Assembly (NCBI GenBank): GCA_017557405.1
Contig: JAFYYV010000028.1
Location: 124,001 to 188,000 of the forward strand
From: Prevotella sp.
GTDB taxonomy: Bacteria > Bacteroidota > Bacteroidia > Bacteroidales > Bacteroidaceae
DNA: 64,000 nt
Direction of reading: 5' to 3'
Positions 41,893 to 49,852 of the stretch are shown piece by piece. Made by a program: the position numbers and the translations under genes. The notes under the pieces are model-generated. The model ran no database searches, was not told where the DNA came from, and saw nothing but the letters and a program-made list of their open reading frames with translations. Positions within the stretch are counted from its first letter, which is position 1, and each line of letters opens with the position of its first letter.

Positions 41893-42333
41893 GAAATGGT
41901 TTTTGTTTGCGTTGAAAACGGTTCAAATTTGCGTTGCAAAGCTGTTTTTGTTTATGAAAATATTTGAAGAAAAATCTTCAACTAAAACCTTCAATCTAGA
42001 GCGAAAATAACCGTAAAATCGTTGGAAAAATCGTCTTCCGTCTTCATTTCAAGTCTTCGGTTTTGTCAGATGTGGCCTTTGACACGCTCATAGCATAGCT
42101 TTGACACGCTTACATGTGGCATCTGACGGCCTCAAAGCATAGCTCTGACAAGCTCATTGCATAGCTTTGACAGACCAGAATAATGTAAAGAAAACGGAAG
42201 TCTTTGATTCTCAACGCATTCCGAAAACGCTCATTTTTCGCGTATTTGCAAGCGATTGGTTTTTATTTCAAAACGATGGCCTTCTCGTGGCACCAGAATT
42301 CAGAATTTTCTTGACAATCTCAAGAGGCGCCAA
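41893..42333. other. Gene-free stretch between trmN6 and the lipid kinase
   Basis: 441 bp with no convincing gene. It holds the 22-bp tandem repeats described separately (42065-42174). The rest shows CTTCAA/GAAGAT-type words and no promoter-like pair. Confidence 0.6.
42065..42174. repeat. Five degenerate 22-bp tandem repeats
   Basis: Units such as CTCATAGCATAGCTTTGACA, CTTACATGTGGCATCTGACG, CTCAAAGCATAGCTCTGACA and CTCATTGCATAGCTTTGACA follow one another at 22-bp spacing. CATGTGGCATCTGA also appears (inverted) in the repeat behind the HU-like gene at 21255-21323. Confidence 0.75.
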
Positions 42334-43359
42334 CTATAGGTTCAACTTTCGTTGCAACACTTTGCTGAGCGCCATGATGTGGCGTCTTTGCTTGGTGAGG
42401 TCTTCGCGAACCACGTTGATTTCGTTGAACAACTCGGCGGCTGCGCTTTGCATCATGTTGGGTTTGCGCTGGCTTTTGTCAGCATCAGGATTCACCACCA
42501 CCTTGATGCCTTTCTCTTTCAGTTCGATATCGACATCGGCTCCCGACATGATGGGGTCGCCATCGAAATGAATCACGCCCTCCGTCTTGCGGCGAATGTG
42601 GAGCTTCTTGCACTTGAAAGTCTTGATTTTCGAGCTTTTGTCGAGCGTTTTGTTGAACATGTCGATGCTGATTTGCGGAGCATCGAGCATATCGAAAGGT
42701 TCCATGATAATCACATCGAGCAATCCGTCGCTCATCGAAGCCTGCGGCGCGATGTAGGCGTTGTTGCCGTATTGCGAGGCGTTTGCACACGAAATGAGGA
42801 AAGCCTTGTGGCGAGTCACACCGTTTTCGTCTTGTATCTCGTAGGTCTCAGGCTCGTATTTCAATCCTTCGCGCAACACATTCTCCACGTAGGTGATAGG
42901 GCCGCGCTTGCCAGCTTCAGCGAATTTCATGCTCACGTGGGCGTCAAACCCCATTCCGCAAGTGCAGAAAAACGGATAGCCGTTGATGATTCCATAATCG
43001 AGATCGTGGATTTCACATCGGTTGATGATTTCAATGGATTTGCGGAAGTTCATGGGAAGCATCAGATGGCGAGCCAATCCGTTGCCTGATCCGCAAGGAA
43101 TGATGCCAAGAGCCGTGTTGGAATGCACGATGGCGCGAGCCACTTCGTTCACAGTTCCATCTCCACCGATGGCAACTACGATGTCGACACCTTCATCTTT
43201 GGCTCGTGAGGCTATTTCACTGGCGTGGCCGGCATATTCGGTCATCGCCAACGTATATTCGAATTTATCCTTATCGAGAGTCTTCTCAATCAGCTCAGGG
43301 ATTCCCGCCTTGTTTGATGTTCCCGATATGGGGTTCATGATGAAAACAATTCTTTTCAT
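42334..43359 (-). CDS. Diacylglycerol kinase-family lipid kinase
   Basis: 341 residues. N-terminal catalytic domain: MKRIVFIMNPISGTSNKAGI, VVAIGGDGTVNEVARAIVHS (the GGDG motif), LGIIPCGSGNGLARHLMLPM. The C-terminal beta domain has CGMGFDAHVSMKFAEAGKRG and ICHFDGDP-like EGVIHFDGDPIMSG. Phosphorylates a lipid alcohol at the inner membrane. It is divergent from the serine palmitoyltransferase gene with 159 bp between starts, so a sphingoid base or ceramide is a fair substrate guess. A TAATTTTG box lies only 4 bp from the ATG on the minus strand. Confidence 0.9.
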   Translation of the reverse strand: MKRIVFIMNPISGTSNKAGIPELIEKTLDKDKFEYTLAMTEYAGHASEIASRAKDEGVDIVVAIGGDGTVNEVARAIVHSNTALGIIPCGSGNGLARHLMLPMNFRKSIEIINRCEIHDLDYGIINGYPFFCTCGMGFDAHVSMKFAEAGKRGPITYVENVLREGLKYEPETYEIQDENGVTRHKAFLISCANASQYGNNAYIAPQASMSDGLLDVIIMEPFDMLDAPQISIDMFNKTLDKSSKIKTFKCKKLHIRRKTEGVIHFDGDPIMSGADVDIELKEKGIKVVVNPDADKSQRKPNMMQSAAAELFNEINVVREDLTKQRRHIMALSKVLQRKLNL

Positions 43360-43465
43360 GCTGCAAAATTACGAAAAACCTCATTAAATAGACGTCTTTG
43401 GATAAATAAATTTCGCAAAAAGCAATATTTCTTAAAAAAATAAACGATAATTACATTTATTTTTG

Positions 43466-43473
43466 TAACTTTG
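43466..43473 (+). promoter_or_regulatory. -7 box of spt
   Basis: TAACTTTG, 45 bp before the ATG; no clear -33 element. Confidence 0.45.
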
Positions 43474-43518
43474 CACCCTGAATTATAACTGAAGTAGATT
43501 TTTACACCTATTTAAGTA

Positions 43519-44706
43519 ATGGGACAACTACAAGAAAGATATAAAAGCTATCGCGAACCACAGAAGTTTATGGAGCTGGGAGTTTATCCCTATTTCCGCG
43601 CCATCACAGGCAAACAAGGTACTGAGGTGGAGATGGAAGGCCATAAGGTTTTGATGTTTGGTTCGAATGCTTATACAGGTCTGACAGGAGACGAGCGAAT
43701 CATTAAAAAAGCCAAGGAGGCTCTCGACAGATATGGATCGGGATGTGCTGGAAGCCGTTTCCTGAATGGAACACTCGACATTCACGTTCAATTGGAGGAG
43801 GAGTTGGCGAAGTTTGTGCATAAAGATGCAAGCCTTTGCTTCTCCACAGGCTTTTCCGTAAATCAGGGCGTCATTCCCGCCGTGCTCGGAAAAGACGATT
43901 TCGTGATTTGCGATGATCGCGACCATGCAAGTATTGTTGACGGCCGCCGATTGGCTTTTGCCAAACAACTCCACTACAAGCACAACGATATGGCCGACCT
44001 GGAGCGTCTGCTTCAGAATCTTCCATACGAGGCCATCAAACTGATTGTCGTCGATGGCGTGTTCTCTATGGAGGGCGACCTGGCCAAACTGCCTGAGATT
44101 GTCGAGCTGAAGCACAAGTACAACTGCTCGATCATGGTCGATGAGGCTCACGGATTGGGCGTATTCGGAAAGCAAGGACGTGGTGTTTGCGATCATTTCG
44201 GATTGGCTGACGAGGTCGATCTCATCATGGGAACTTTCTCGAAGAGCTTGGCTTCCATTGGTGGATTCATCGCAGGCGATTTCGATACCATCAACTGGTT
44301 GCGCCATACGAGTCGCACCTATATCTTCAGCGCATCGAACACACCGGCCGCTACGGCCGCCGCTATGGAAGCTCTTCACATCATTCAGCAAGAGCCCGAG
44401 CGCATTGAGAAGCTTTGGAATGTCACTCGTTATGCGCTTCGTCGTTTCCGCGAGGAAGGTTTCGAGATTGGAGAGACCGAAAGCCCCATCATCCCGCTCT
44501 ATGTGCGCGATGTGGAGAAGACCTTCTTGGTCACAGCTTTGGCTTTCAACGCAGGCGTGTTCATCAATCCGGTGATTCCTCCCGCATGTGCTCCGCAAGA
44601 CACGCTCGTTCGTTTTGCCCTGATGGCAACCCACACGGAAGAGCAGGTGGAGAGAGGTGTACAGGCTTTGAAGAAGATCTTCGTAGAGCAAGGCATCATC
44701 AAGTAA
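43519..44706 (+). CDS. spt: Serine palmitoyltransferase (sphingolipid synthesis)
   Basis: 395 residues, alpha-oxoamine synthase family. PLP-binding Lys in [13 protein letters not shown]; substrate motifs [49 protein letters not shown] and [17 protein letters not shown]. The sequence is very close to what I remember of Bacteroides Spt, more than to KBL or BioF, and no biotin or threonine genes are nearby. It condenses serine with an acyl-CoA to form 3-ketosphinganine, the first step of Bacteroidetes sphingolipids. Divergent partner: the lipid kinase at 42334. Confidence 0.92.
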   Translation: MGQLQERYKSYREPQKFMELGVYPYFRAITGKQGTEVEMEGHKVLMFGSNAYTGLTGDERIIKKAKEALDRYGSGCAGSRFLNGTLDIHVQLEEELAKFVHKDASLCFSTGFSVNQGVIPAVLGKDDFVICDDRDHASIVDGRRLAFAKQLHYKHNDMADLERLLQNLPYEAIKLIVVDGVFSMEGDLAKLPEIVELKHKYNCSIMVDEAHGLGVFGKQGRGVCDHFGLADEVDLIMGTFSKSLASIGGFIAGDFDTINWLRHTSRTYIFSASNTPAATAAAMEALHIIQQEPERIEKLWNVTRYALRRFREEGFEIGETESPIIPLYVRDVEKTFLVTALAFNAGVFINPVIPPACAPQDTLVRFALMATHTEEQVERGVQALKKIFVEQGIIK

Positions 44707-44729
44707 AGCAAAAAATATTGAACTGAAAA

Positions 44730-44761
44730 TTTGCAAGGCTCAGAAAAAGTATTTAACTTTG
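44730..44761 (+). promoter_or_regulatory. Promoter of tRNA-Pro
   Basis: TTTG (44730-44733), exactly 20 bp, TAACTTTG (44754-44761). Confidence 0.8.
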
Positions 44762-44802
44762 CAGCCGCAAAACGGGAATCTATTTCCTGACTCTTGCAAA
44801 AA

Positions 44803-44876
44803 CGGGGTGTAGCGCAGCCCGGTAGCGCTCCTGGTTTGGGACCAGGCGGCCGCAGGTTCGAATCCTGTCGCCCCGA
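44803..44876 (+). tRNA. tRNA-Pro (anticodon TGG)
   Basis: 74 nt cloverleaf without encoded CCA. The acceptor stem CGGGGTG / CGCCCCG is closed by discriminator A. The D arm GCGC/GCGC, the anticodon arm CCTGG-TTTGGGA-CCAGG with TGG at 44837-44839, and the T arm GCAGG-TTCGAAT-CCTGT are all paired. It has its own consensus promoter and a strong terminator 4 bp behind, so it is transcribed alone. Confidence 0.97.
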
Positions 44877-44879
44877 CGC

Positions 44880-44928
44880 AACGAAGCGGATTCTTTCATT
44901 CTTTGAGAGGTCCGCTTCGTTCGTTTTG
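44880..44928 (+). terminator. Terminator of tRNA-Pro
   Basis: AACGAAGCGGA / TCCGCTTCGTT, a perfect 11-bp stem with a 20-nt loop, followed by a T-rich tail. Confidence 0.85.
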
Positions 44929-44955
44929 TTTTTCTAAACGTTTTTATGAAAAACT

Positions 44956-44987
44956 TTTGGAGTATATCAGATTATTTCCTATCTTTG
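44956..44987 (+). promoter_or_regulatory. Promoter of the small overlapping gene pair
   Basis: TTTG (44956-44959), 20 bp, TATCTTTG (44980-44987). ATG follows at 45017. Confidence 0.75.
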
Positions 44988-45016
44988 TGGCGATAAATAG
45001 AAATAAGAGGACAATT

Positions 45017-45163
45017 ATGGCAACATCAAAAGAAGAAGCACTGGCACGTTTTCTGAAGGCTCGCCAACAGAAACGTGAGTGTATTGCTCGGCTTGAGAAA
45101 AGCATGAAAGAGACTTATGAACAGCGGACGGGAAAATCTGCTGACTATTTCTTCGCTTTATGA
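45017..45163 (+). CDS. Small charged protein, first gene of an overlapping pair
   Basis: 48 residues, helical and charged (MATSKEEALARFLKARQQKR, then LEKSMKETYEQRTGKSADYF). No known motif. Start is fixed by the promoter at 44956-44987; the longer frame begins inside the tRNA terminator. Its stop overlaps the next start (ATGA), so the two proteins are made in step. The size ratio, overlap and shared promoter resemble toxin-antitoxin pairs, but neither protein matches a family I can name with confidence. Confidence 0.7.
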   Translation: MATSKEEALARFLKARQQKRECIARLEKSMKETYEQRTGKSADYFFAL

Positions 45164-45663
45164 ATGCGCTATCAGTCAAAGCAATCAATGCATCATCACC
45201 ATATTTGGTGCAAGAAAGCAAGGAAGAAGGATTCTTTGAGTTCTTCACGGTTCATGATGTACATTATTCAGTTGGCTTCTTAGAAGATGATATCTTGATG
45301 CAAGAAGAAGCATATCAACTTATCATAGCTAATGTTAACCATCGGTCATCGCCTCGTGATGCAAAAGTACGTGATACTGTAATTGGCATTGTTGATGAGT
45401 TTTTCCGAATGAACAACACAACTTTGCTCTATATATGTGAGACTGGTGATGGTAAACAGTCCATGCGTAGTCGTCTTTTCGAATATTGGTTCTCATCGTA
45501 TAAGCGCAAGGCATACTTTACGATGTTGTCCTCTTCTATTGTTGATGCTGATGGTATTGTGAATTATGCTACTATCATTCTCCGTAATGATAATCCTCGC
45601 TTTGCCCAAGTTTTAGAAGAATATACAAAATCAATCCAATTGCTTAGTCAAAAACCAGAATAA
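45160..45663 (+). CDS. Hypothetical protein (possibly DUF6169-like), second gene of the pair
   Basis: 167 residues. An alpha/beta protein: FFEFFTVHDVHYSVGFLEDD at the N-terminus, a helical middle (VRDTVIGIVDEFFRMNNTTL), LLYICETGDGKQSMRSRLFE, then SYKRKAYFTMLSSSIVDADG and YATIILRNDNPRFAQVLEEY. It recalls the uncharacterised DUF6169 proteins of Bacteroides, but I am not sure. No signal or membrane segment. Base composition is visibly more AT-rich than in the flanking housekeeping genes. Confidence 0.65.
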   Translation: MNALSVKAINASSPYLVQESKEEGFFEFFTVHDVHYSVGFLEDDILMQEEAYQLIIANVNHRSSPRDAKVRDTVIGIVDEFFRMNNTTLLYICETGDGKQSMRSRLFEYWFSSYKRKAYFTMLSSSIVDADGIVNYATIILRNDNPRFAQVLEEYTKSIQLLSQKPE

Positions 45664-45764
45664 ATAACCCTTTGACAATATTTAGTACTATAATTAAAAA
45701 AAGTGCCTATGACAGAATAAAATGAATGATAAACATATAGGATGAAGCGTCCGCTTTGATTCTT

Positions 45765-45883
45765 GTTCACCAAAATTCGCCAAAATATTAGAACAACTCA
45801 GAGTAAAAGTACGGATGCTCACGCTGATGGCGTGGGCTTTTACCCGTTTAGAGTTGTTAGGTGTTTGGCGATACCTGGTGAAC
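45765..45883. repeat. 119-nt multi-segment hairpin (long inverted repeat)
   Basis: Five paired segments are nested in order: GTTCACCA (45765-45772)/TGGTGAAC (45876-45883), TCGCCAAA (45777-45784)/TTTGGCGA (45864-45871), AACAACTC (45792-45799)/GAGTTGTT (45851-45858), GTAAAAG (45803-45809)/CTTTTAC (45837-45843), and GCTCACGC (45817-45824)/GCGTGGGC (45830-45837). The 291-bp gap holding it (45664-45954) has no ORF. Confidence 0.8.
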
Positions 45884-45911
45884 GTAGACGAAGTAAGTAG
45901 TCCACGTTTTT
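45884..45911 (+). terminator. Terminator-like hairpin behind the large hairpin
   Basis: CGTAGAC (45883-45889) pairs with GTCCACG (45900-45906) with one mismatch, followed by seven T. Confidence 0.5.
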
Positions 45912-45954
45912 TTGTGCCCTTTTCATTGAAGTTAAACTAATACCCCCAAACAAC

Positions 45955-46566
45955 ATGAACCCTAATGATTTCACAATTCAATTAAGCAAAGTTCCCAATT
46001 GGAAGGCTAACAATTACAAGAAACTCATCAACGAACTTGATTCCATCCTAGGTGCACCTCTTGGCGATATTACTTTATCCGACCTAATGTTGCCAGAGTT
46101 TCAGCATCATGGCATTTATATTTTGCAGGAAGGAAACCGTTACAAAATGAATGTAACGGGCAACAAGAGTTATAATGATTATTGGTATGTGGGAAGGGCC
46201 GCAAGTCGATCTTTTACAGAACGCTTTGGCAGCCATTTGTCATCGAACATGGCGGGGTGGCAAAATGGCATATTCAAGAGAATTGTCTTAATTCTTTCTT
46301 CATGTAACACTCTAAAAGATTTTTCCAATTTGAAACCTAAAGTACAACAAAATCATCTGGATCGGGCCGTGCCCGTATTTCTTGATTTACGGCTCAAATA
46401 TGTTGCATTCGATAATTATAGAGATGCCTTTAAACGAAAAGACGCCATTGCTACTGCCGAGAAAGATTTGATTAATCAATTAAAACCTTACTTGAATTAT
46501 CCTACACGATTTGCCATGTATCATGGTACAAAGAACATCGTGCGAACTGGTAATAATACAAAATGA
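45955..46566 (+). CDS. GIY-YIG-like nuclease domain protein
   Basis: 203 residues. Residues about 62-150 carry the GIY-YIG pattern: HHGIYILQEGN (GIY), DYWYVGRAASRSFTERFGSH (YVG in place of YIG, with the following Arg and His), and TAEKDLINQLKPYLNYPTRF with a Glu in the position of the metal ligand. The N-terminus (residues 1-55) is a separate helical piece. It is AT-rich and sits alone behind a 119-nt hairpin. GIY-YIG enzymes cut DNA as homing, repair or restriction nucleases; which one applies here is not clear. Confidence 0.65.
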   Translation: MNPNDFTIQLSKVPNWKANNYKKLINELDSILGAPLGDITLSDLMLPEFQHHGIYILQEGNRYKMNVTGNKSYNDYWYVGRAASRSFTERFGSHLSSNMAGWQNGIFKRIVLILSSCNTLKDFSNLKPKVQQNHLDRAVPVFLDLRLKYVAFDNYRDAFKRKDAIATAEKDLINQLKPYLNYPTRFAMYHGTKNIVRTGNNTK

Positions 46567-46595
46567 ACAATTAATAAAAATCAATTAATTAAACT

Positions 46596-47096
46596 ATGAA
46601 ACAAAGAATTTTCATGATGCTGGCAGCAATGCTGCTGAGTATTGGTGCATTTGCACAAAGTGGTAATGAACCCTTGAAAGGGGATGTGAATGAAGACGGA
46701 AGAGTAGATGTTGCAGATATAGTTGCAATTGTCGACATCATTATGAAGGGTGGTTCAACGCCTCAACCAACAACTTATTATTGGTATGTTGGAACTGAAT
46801 TACCAGACGCAGTTGATACAAATAATATTAAATCGTCCGCAGCAGAAATCGGTTGGCATTATATGGATGTAAATACAGAAATATTGAATGTTGGTCAATG
46901 TGTTGTTGATGTATCATCAAATTGGTATATATTGATACCTGTTATTAATGATTCAGCATTTACAAAAGTGTTAAGCATGGGTGTTGATGTTACTTGGGGA
47001 TTTGAAGTTTCTTCAATAACAATTGCAGGACAACAATATACATTGTTCTACCAAATAGAACCTACTAAAAAATTTAAATATAATTTTTCAAAATAA
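46596..47096 (+). CDS. Secreted protein with N-terminal dockerin-like module
   Basis: 166 residues. Signal peptide MKQRIFMMLAAMLLSIGAFA (cleavage before QSGNE). A dockerin-type calcium loop and helix follow at residues 29-50 (GDVNEDGRVDVADIVAIVDI), then a short PQPT linker and an unrecognised, AT-rich, beta-rich domain (YYWYVGTELPDAVDTNN to the end). Single-repeat dockerins of this sort are common on Prevotella secreted proteins. The next gene encodes a cohesin-like domain. Confidence 0.75.
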   Translation: MKQRIFMMLAAMLLSIGAFAQSGNEPLKGDVNEDGRVDVADIVAIVDIIMKGGSTPQPTTYYWYVGTELPDAVDTNNIKSSAAEIGWHYMDVNTEILNVGQCVVDVSSNWYILIPVINDSAFTKVLSMGVDVTWGFEVSSITIAGQQYTLFYQIEPTKKFKYNFSK

Positions 47097-47166
47097 AATT
47101 ATTTAAAATGTAGATATTAATTGGAATGGTGCTAAACGAGGAATTTAGTGAAGAAAGAAATGCATT

Positions 47167-47757
47167 ATGAAACGAATATATAGCATCATCATTGCGCTAA
47201 TGGCGATATGTACAAGCGCGATGGGACAGACGGTCAGCGTGGCTTCCATAGAAACGGAGGCGGATACGCAGGCGGAACTGGTGGTGTCGCTCTCGGGTGT
47301 TGCTGCTGAGACGACCGCCCTGCAGTTTAATTTGCAGTTACCTAAGGGCATCACCCTCGACGAGACGGTCATTACGCAAGGCACAGCCGCGAGCAACCAT
47401 ACACTCGATATACGCCCCTTGGAAAGCGGCGAGCGCCTCTTTGTTTTCTACAATATGGACAAGGCGCTCATAGCCAATGGTGAACTCCTGCGCTTGCCTA
47501 TCACGACAGGTTCGGAGGCTGGTACATTGACGGGCAACATCAACCTCGTGCGCACGGCCACAACTGATGCCGTGAGCCACTCGGCAACAGGCGACTCTTT
47601 CACCATCAACATCAAGGACGAGACCGCCACACGGATAGAACATGTGCAGAAGCCGCAAGAAGTTGAATGGCACTCGCTCGATGGAATGAAATTCAACAAC
47701 CAACCCGCACAAAAGGGTGTTTATATCAAGAACGGACGGAAAGTAATAAAGAGATAA
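47167..47757 (+). CDS. Secreted cohesin-like domain protein with sorting-type C-terminus
   Basis: 196 residues. Signal peptide MKRIYSIIIALMAICTSAMG. Residues 22-150 resemble a cohesin-type beta-sandwich: AELVVSLSGVAAETTALQFN, LQLPKGITLDETV, ELLRLPITTGSEAGTLTGNI. The C-terminal 35 residues (SLDGMKFNNQPAQKGVYIKN, then a basic GRKVIKR end) look like the C-terminal sorting segments of Bacteroidetes secreted proteins. GC-richer than the dockerin gene just before it. Binding between the two products is a guess from domain types. Confidence 0.65.
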   Translation: MKRIYSIIIALMAICTSAMGQTVSVASIETEADTQAELVVSLSGVAAETTALQFNLQLPKGITLDETVITQGTAASNHTLDIRPLESGERLFVFYNMDKALIANGELLRLPITTGSEAGTLTGNINLVRTATTDAVSHSATGDSFTINIKDETATRIEHVQKPQEVEWHSLDGMKFNNQPAQKGVYIKNGRKVIKR

Positions 47758-47781
47758 CGATATTACTTGATGACAAAGAAG

Positions 47782-47826
47782 TGTCCGATGGGAAAATGTT
47801 GATGCGTTTTTCCATCGGGCATTTTA
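47782..47826. terminator. Terminator behind the cohesin-like gene
   Basis: TGTCCGATGGGAAAA pairs with TTTTTCCATCGGGCA across an 11-nt loop, then TTTTATTT. Confidence 0.75.
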
Positions 47827-47866
47827 TTTCTTTTCAACTGATTCTTGCAAAAACCGTTCGATTTAT

Positions 47867-47897
47867 TTTGTTATCATTTTGTTTTGCAGTAACTTTG
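47867..47897 (+). promoter_or_regulatory. Promoter of map-tsaD
   Basis: TTTG (47867-47870), 19 bp, TAACTTTG (47890-47897). Confidence 0.7.
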
Positions 47898-47919
47898 CAG
47901 GCAAATAATCTTGATAGAG

Positions 47920-48783
47920 ATGGGTTTCAAAAGAAAAAGAAGATGGCATTGCCTACCCGGACAGCAACCTACGGAGTTTGACAAGAAGGTGTTGTTTTGG
48001 GAAGACCGCGGGCGATTGGTGCCTACACGCGACCTGATCAAGACTCCCGAACAGATAGAAGGCATTCGGCGTGCTGGTGTTGTGAACACGGGTGTGCTGG
48101 ATGAAGTGGCCAAGCACATTCATGCAGGAATGTCAACGCTTGAGATTGACGACATCTGCATGGATTATTGCAAGCGTCACGGAGCCACTCCTGCTTGCTT
48201 GGGTTATGAAGGATTCCCGAAAAGTGTTTGCACCAGCATCAACGAAGTGGTTTGTCACGGAATTCCGAAAGCTACCGACATATTGCAGGAAGGCGACATC
48301 ATCAACGTGGATTTCACAACAATATTAGATGGTTATTATGCCGATGCCTCGCGTATGTTCATCATAGGCAAGACCACTCCCGAGAAGGAACAGTTGGTCC
48401 GCGTGGCAAAGGAGTGCTTGGAGATAGGTATGGAAGCCGCCAAACCTTGGAGTTTTGTGGGCGACATCGGCAATGCGATTGAAAAGCATTGCAAGCGTTA
48501 CCACTACGGCGTTGTACGTGATTTGTGTGGACACGGAGTGGGGTTGAAGTTCCATGAAGACCCTGAGGTGGCCCATTACGGAAAGAAAGGCACAGGTATG
48601 TTGCTGGTTCCTGGAATGGTTTTCACGATAGAACCGATGATCAACATGGGAACATGGAAGGTCTTCATCGATGGCGACGACCCATACGGATGGGAGGTGA
48701 TATCAGAAGACGAACTGCCGAGTGCCCAGTGGGAGCATACACTCTTGATGACTGAGCACGGAGTGGAAATCCTGACCTATTGA
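47920..48783 (+). CDS. map: Type I methionine aminopeptidase
   Basis: 287 residues. Metal ligands are in place: INVDFTTILDGYYADASRMF (two Asp), CGHGVGLKFHE (His), FTIEPMINMG (Glu), and SAQWEHTLLMTEHG (Glu). A basic N-terminal extension of about 40 residues (MGFKRKRRWHCLPGQQPTEF) precedes the catalytic domain, as in other Bacteroidetes Map. Removes the initiator Met from nascent chains in the cytosol. The ATG at 47920 is preferred over a TTG three codons upstream. 10 bp before tsaD, likely the same message. Confidence 0.96.
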   Translation: MGFKRKRRWHCLPGQQPTEFDKKVLFWEDRGRLVPTRDLIKTPEQIEGIRRAGVVNTGVLDEVAKHIHAGMSTLEIDDICMDYCKRHGATPACLGYEGFPKSVCTSINEVVCHGIPKATDILQEGDIINVDFTTILDGYYADASRMFIIGKTTPEKEQLVRVAKECLEIGMEAAKPWSFVGDIGNAIEKHCKRYHYGVVRDLCGHGVGLKFHEDPEVAHYGKKGTGMLLVPGMVFTIEPMINMGTWKVFIDGDDPYGWEVISEDELPSAQWEHTLLMTEHGVEILTY

Positions 48784-48793
48784 TTGGTGTGAC

Positions 48794-49819
48794 ATGAATG
48801 ATATATATATATTAGGTATAGAGTCGAGTTGTGATGATACGTCGGCAGCTGTGTTGCGCAACGGGGTGTTGCTCAGCAATGTGACGGCTTCTCAGGCGGT
48901 TCACGAGGCTTACGGTGGTGTGGTACCCGAATTGGCTTCGCGCGCTCATCAGCAGAACGTGGTGCCTGTGGTCGATCAAGCCATCCGACGTGCTGGCATC
49001 ACCAAAGAGCAATTGTCGGCTGTCGCATTTACTCGCGGACCTGGTTTGATGGGTTCGTTGTTGGTGGGTGTCAGCTTTGCCAAAGGCTTCGCTCGCTCTT
49101 TGGGTATCCCACTCATCGATGTGAACCACTTGCAAGGTCACGTGATGGCTCATTTCATCAAAGAGAGCGATGACGACCAGTCTGCTCCTCCTTTCCCATT
49201 CATTTGTCTGCTCGTGAGTGGAGGCAATTCGCAAATCGTGAAAGTGAACGCTTACAACGACATGCAAGTGTTGGGACAAACCATCGACGACGCTGCTGGT
49301 GAGGCCATCGACAAATGTTCGAAGGTGATGGGATTGGGTTATCCTGGTGGTCCTATCATCGACAAGTTGGCGCGTCAAGGAAACCCGCAAGCGTTCAAGT
49401 TTGCCGAACCGCATATTCCTGGTTATGATTATAGCTTCTCGGGGTTGAAGACTTCCTTCCTCTATAGCTTGCGGAAATGGATTCAAGACGACCCTGATTT
49501 CGTGGAGCATCACAAAGAGGATTTGGCTGCAAGCCTTGAATTCACCATCGTCGACATCTTGATGAAGAAACTGAAGTTGGCCGTGAAGGAGACGGGAATC
49601 AAGCATGTGGCTGTGGCAGGTGGCGTGTCGGCCAACAACGGATTGCGAAATGCGTTTCACGACCACGCTCGCCGATATGGTTGGACCATCTATATTCCCA
49701 AGTTCAGTTATACCACCGACAATGCCGCTATGATAGGCATCACAGGCTATTACAAGTACTTGGATGGTGACTTCTGTTCAATCGACAAACCAGCCTTCTC
49801 GAAGGTTACATTCAAATGA
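48794..49819 (+). CDS. tsaD: tRNA t6A37 threonylcarbamoyltransferase catalytic subunit
   Basis: 341 residues. ASKHA-fold motifs: ILGIESSCDDTSAAVLRNG, the metal-binding His pair in NHLQGHVMAHF, FICLLVSGGNSQIVKV, VAVAGGVSANNGLRNAF and YTTDNAAMIG. Transfers the threonylcarbamoyl group to A37 of ANN-decoding tRNAs. mtaB at 32223 acts later on the same base. Follows map by 10 bp. Confidence 0.97.
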   Translation: MNDIYILGIESSCDDTSAAVLRNGVLLSNVTASQAVHEAYGGVVPELASRAHQQNVVPVVDQAIRRAGITKEQLSAVAFTRGPGLMGSLLVGVSFAKGFARSLGIPLIDVNHLQGHVMAHFIKESDDDQSAPPFPFICLLVSGGNSQIVKVNAYNDMQVLGQTIDDAAGEAIDKCSKVMGLGYPGGPIIDKLARQGNPQAFKFAEPHIPGYDYSFSGLKTSFLYSLRKWIQDDPDFVEHHKEDLAASLEFTIVDILMKKLKLAVKETGIKHVAVAGGVSANNGLRNAFHDHARRYGWTIYIPKFSYTTDNAAMIGITGYYKYLDGDFCSIDKPAFSKVTFK

Positions 49820-49852
49820 TAGTTTTCAATTAGTTTTATATAAGAAATAGGT

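Noticed and set aside
42167-42571. 134-codon plus-strand frame overlapping the lipid kinase 3' end
   Set aside because: Begins with a TTG inside the 22-bp repeats and its second half is antisense to the kinase.
44803-44876. tRNA-Pro as an att site of an integrated element
   Set aside because: No second copy of the tRNA 3' end was found downstream and no integrase is encoded; kept only as a possibility in the findings.
45765-45883. Integron attC site
   Set aside because: The palindrome ends are GTTCACC outward-left and GGTGAAC at right, the reverse of the RYYYAAC/GTTRRRY order of attC, and there is no integrase or cassette array.
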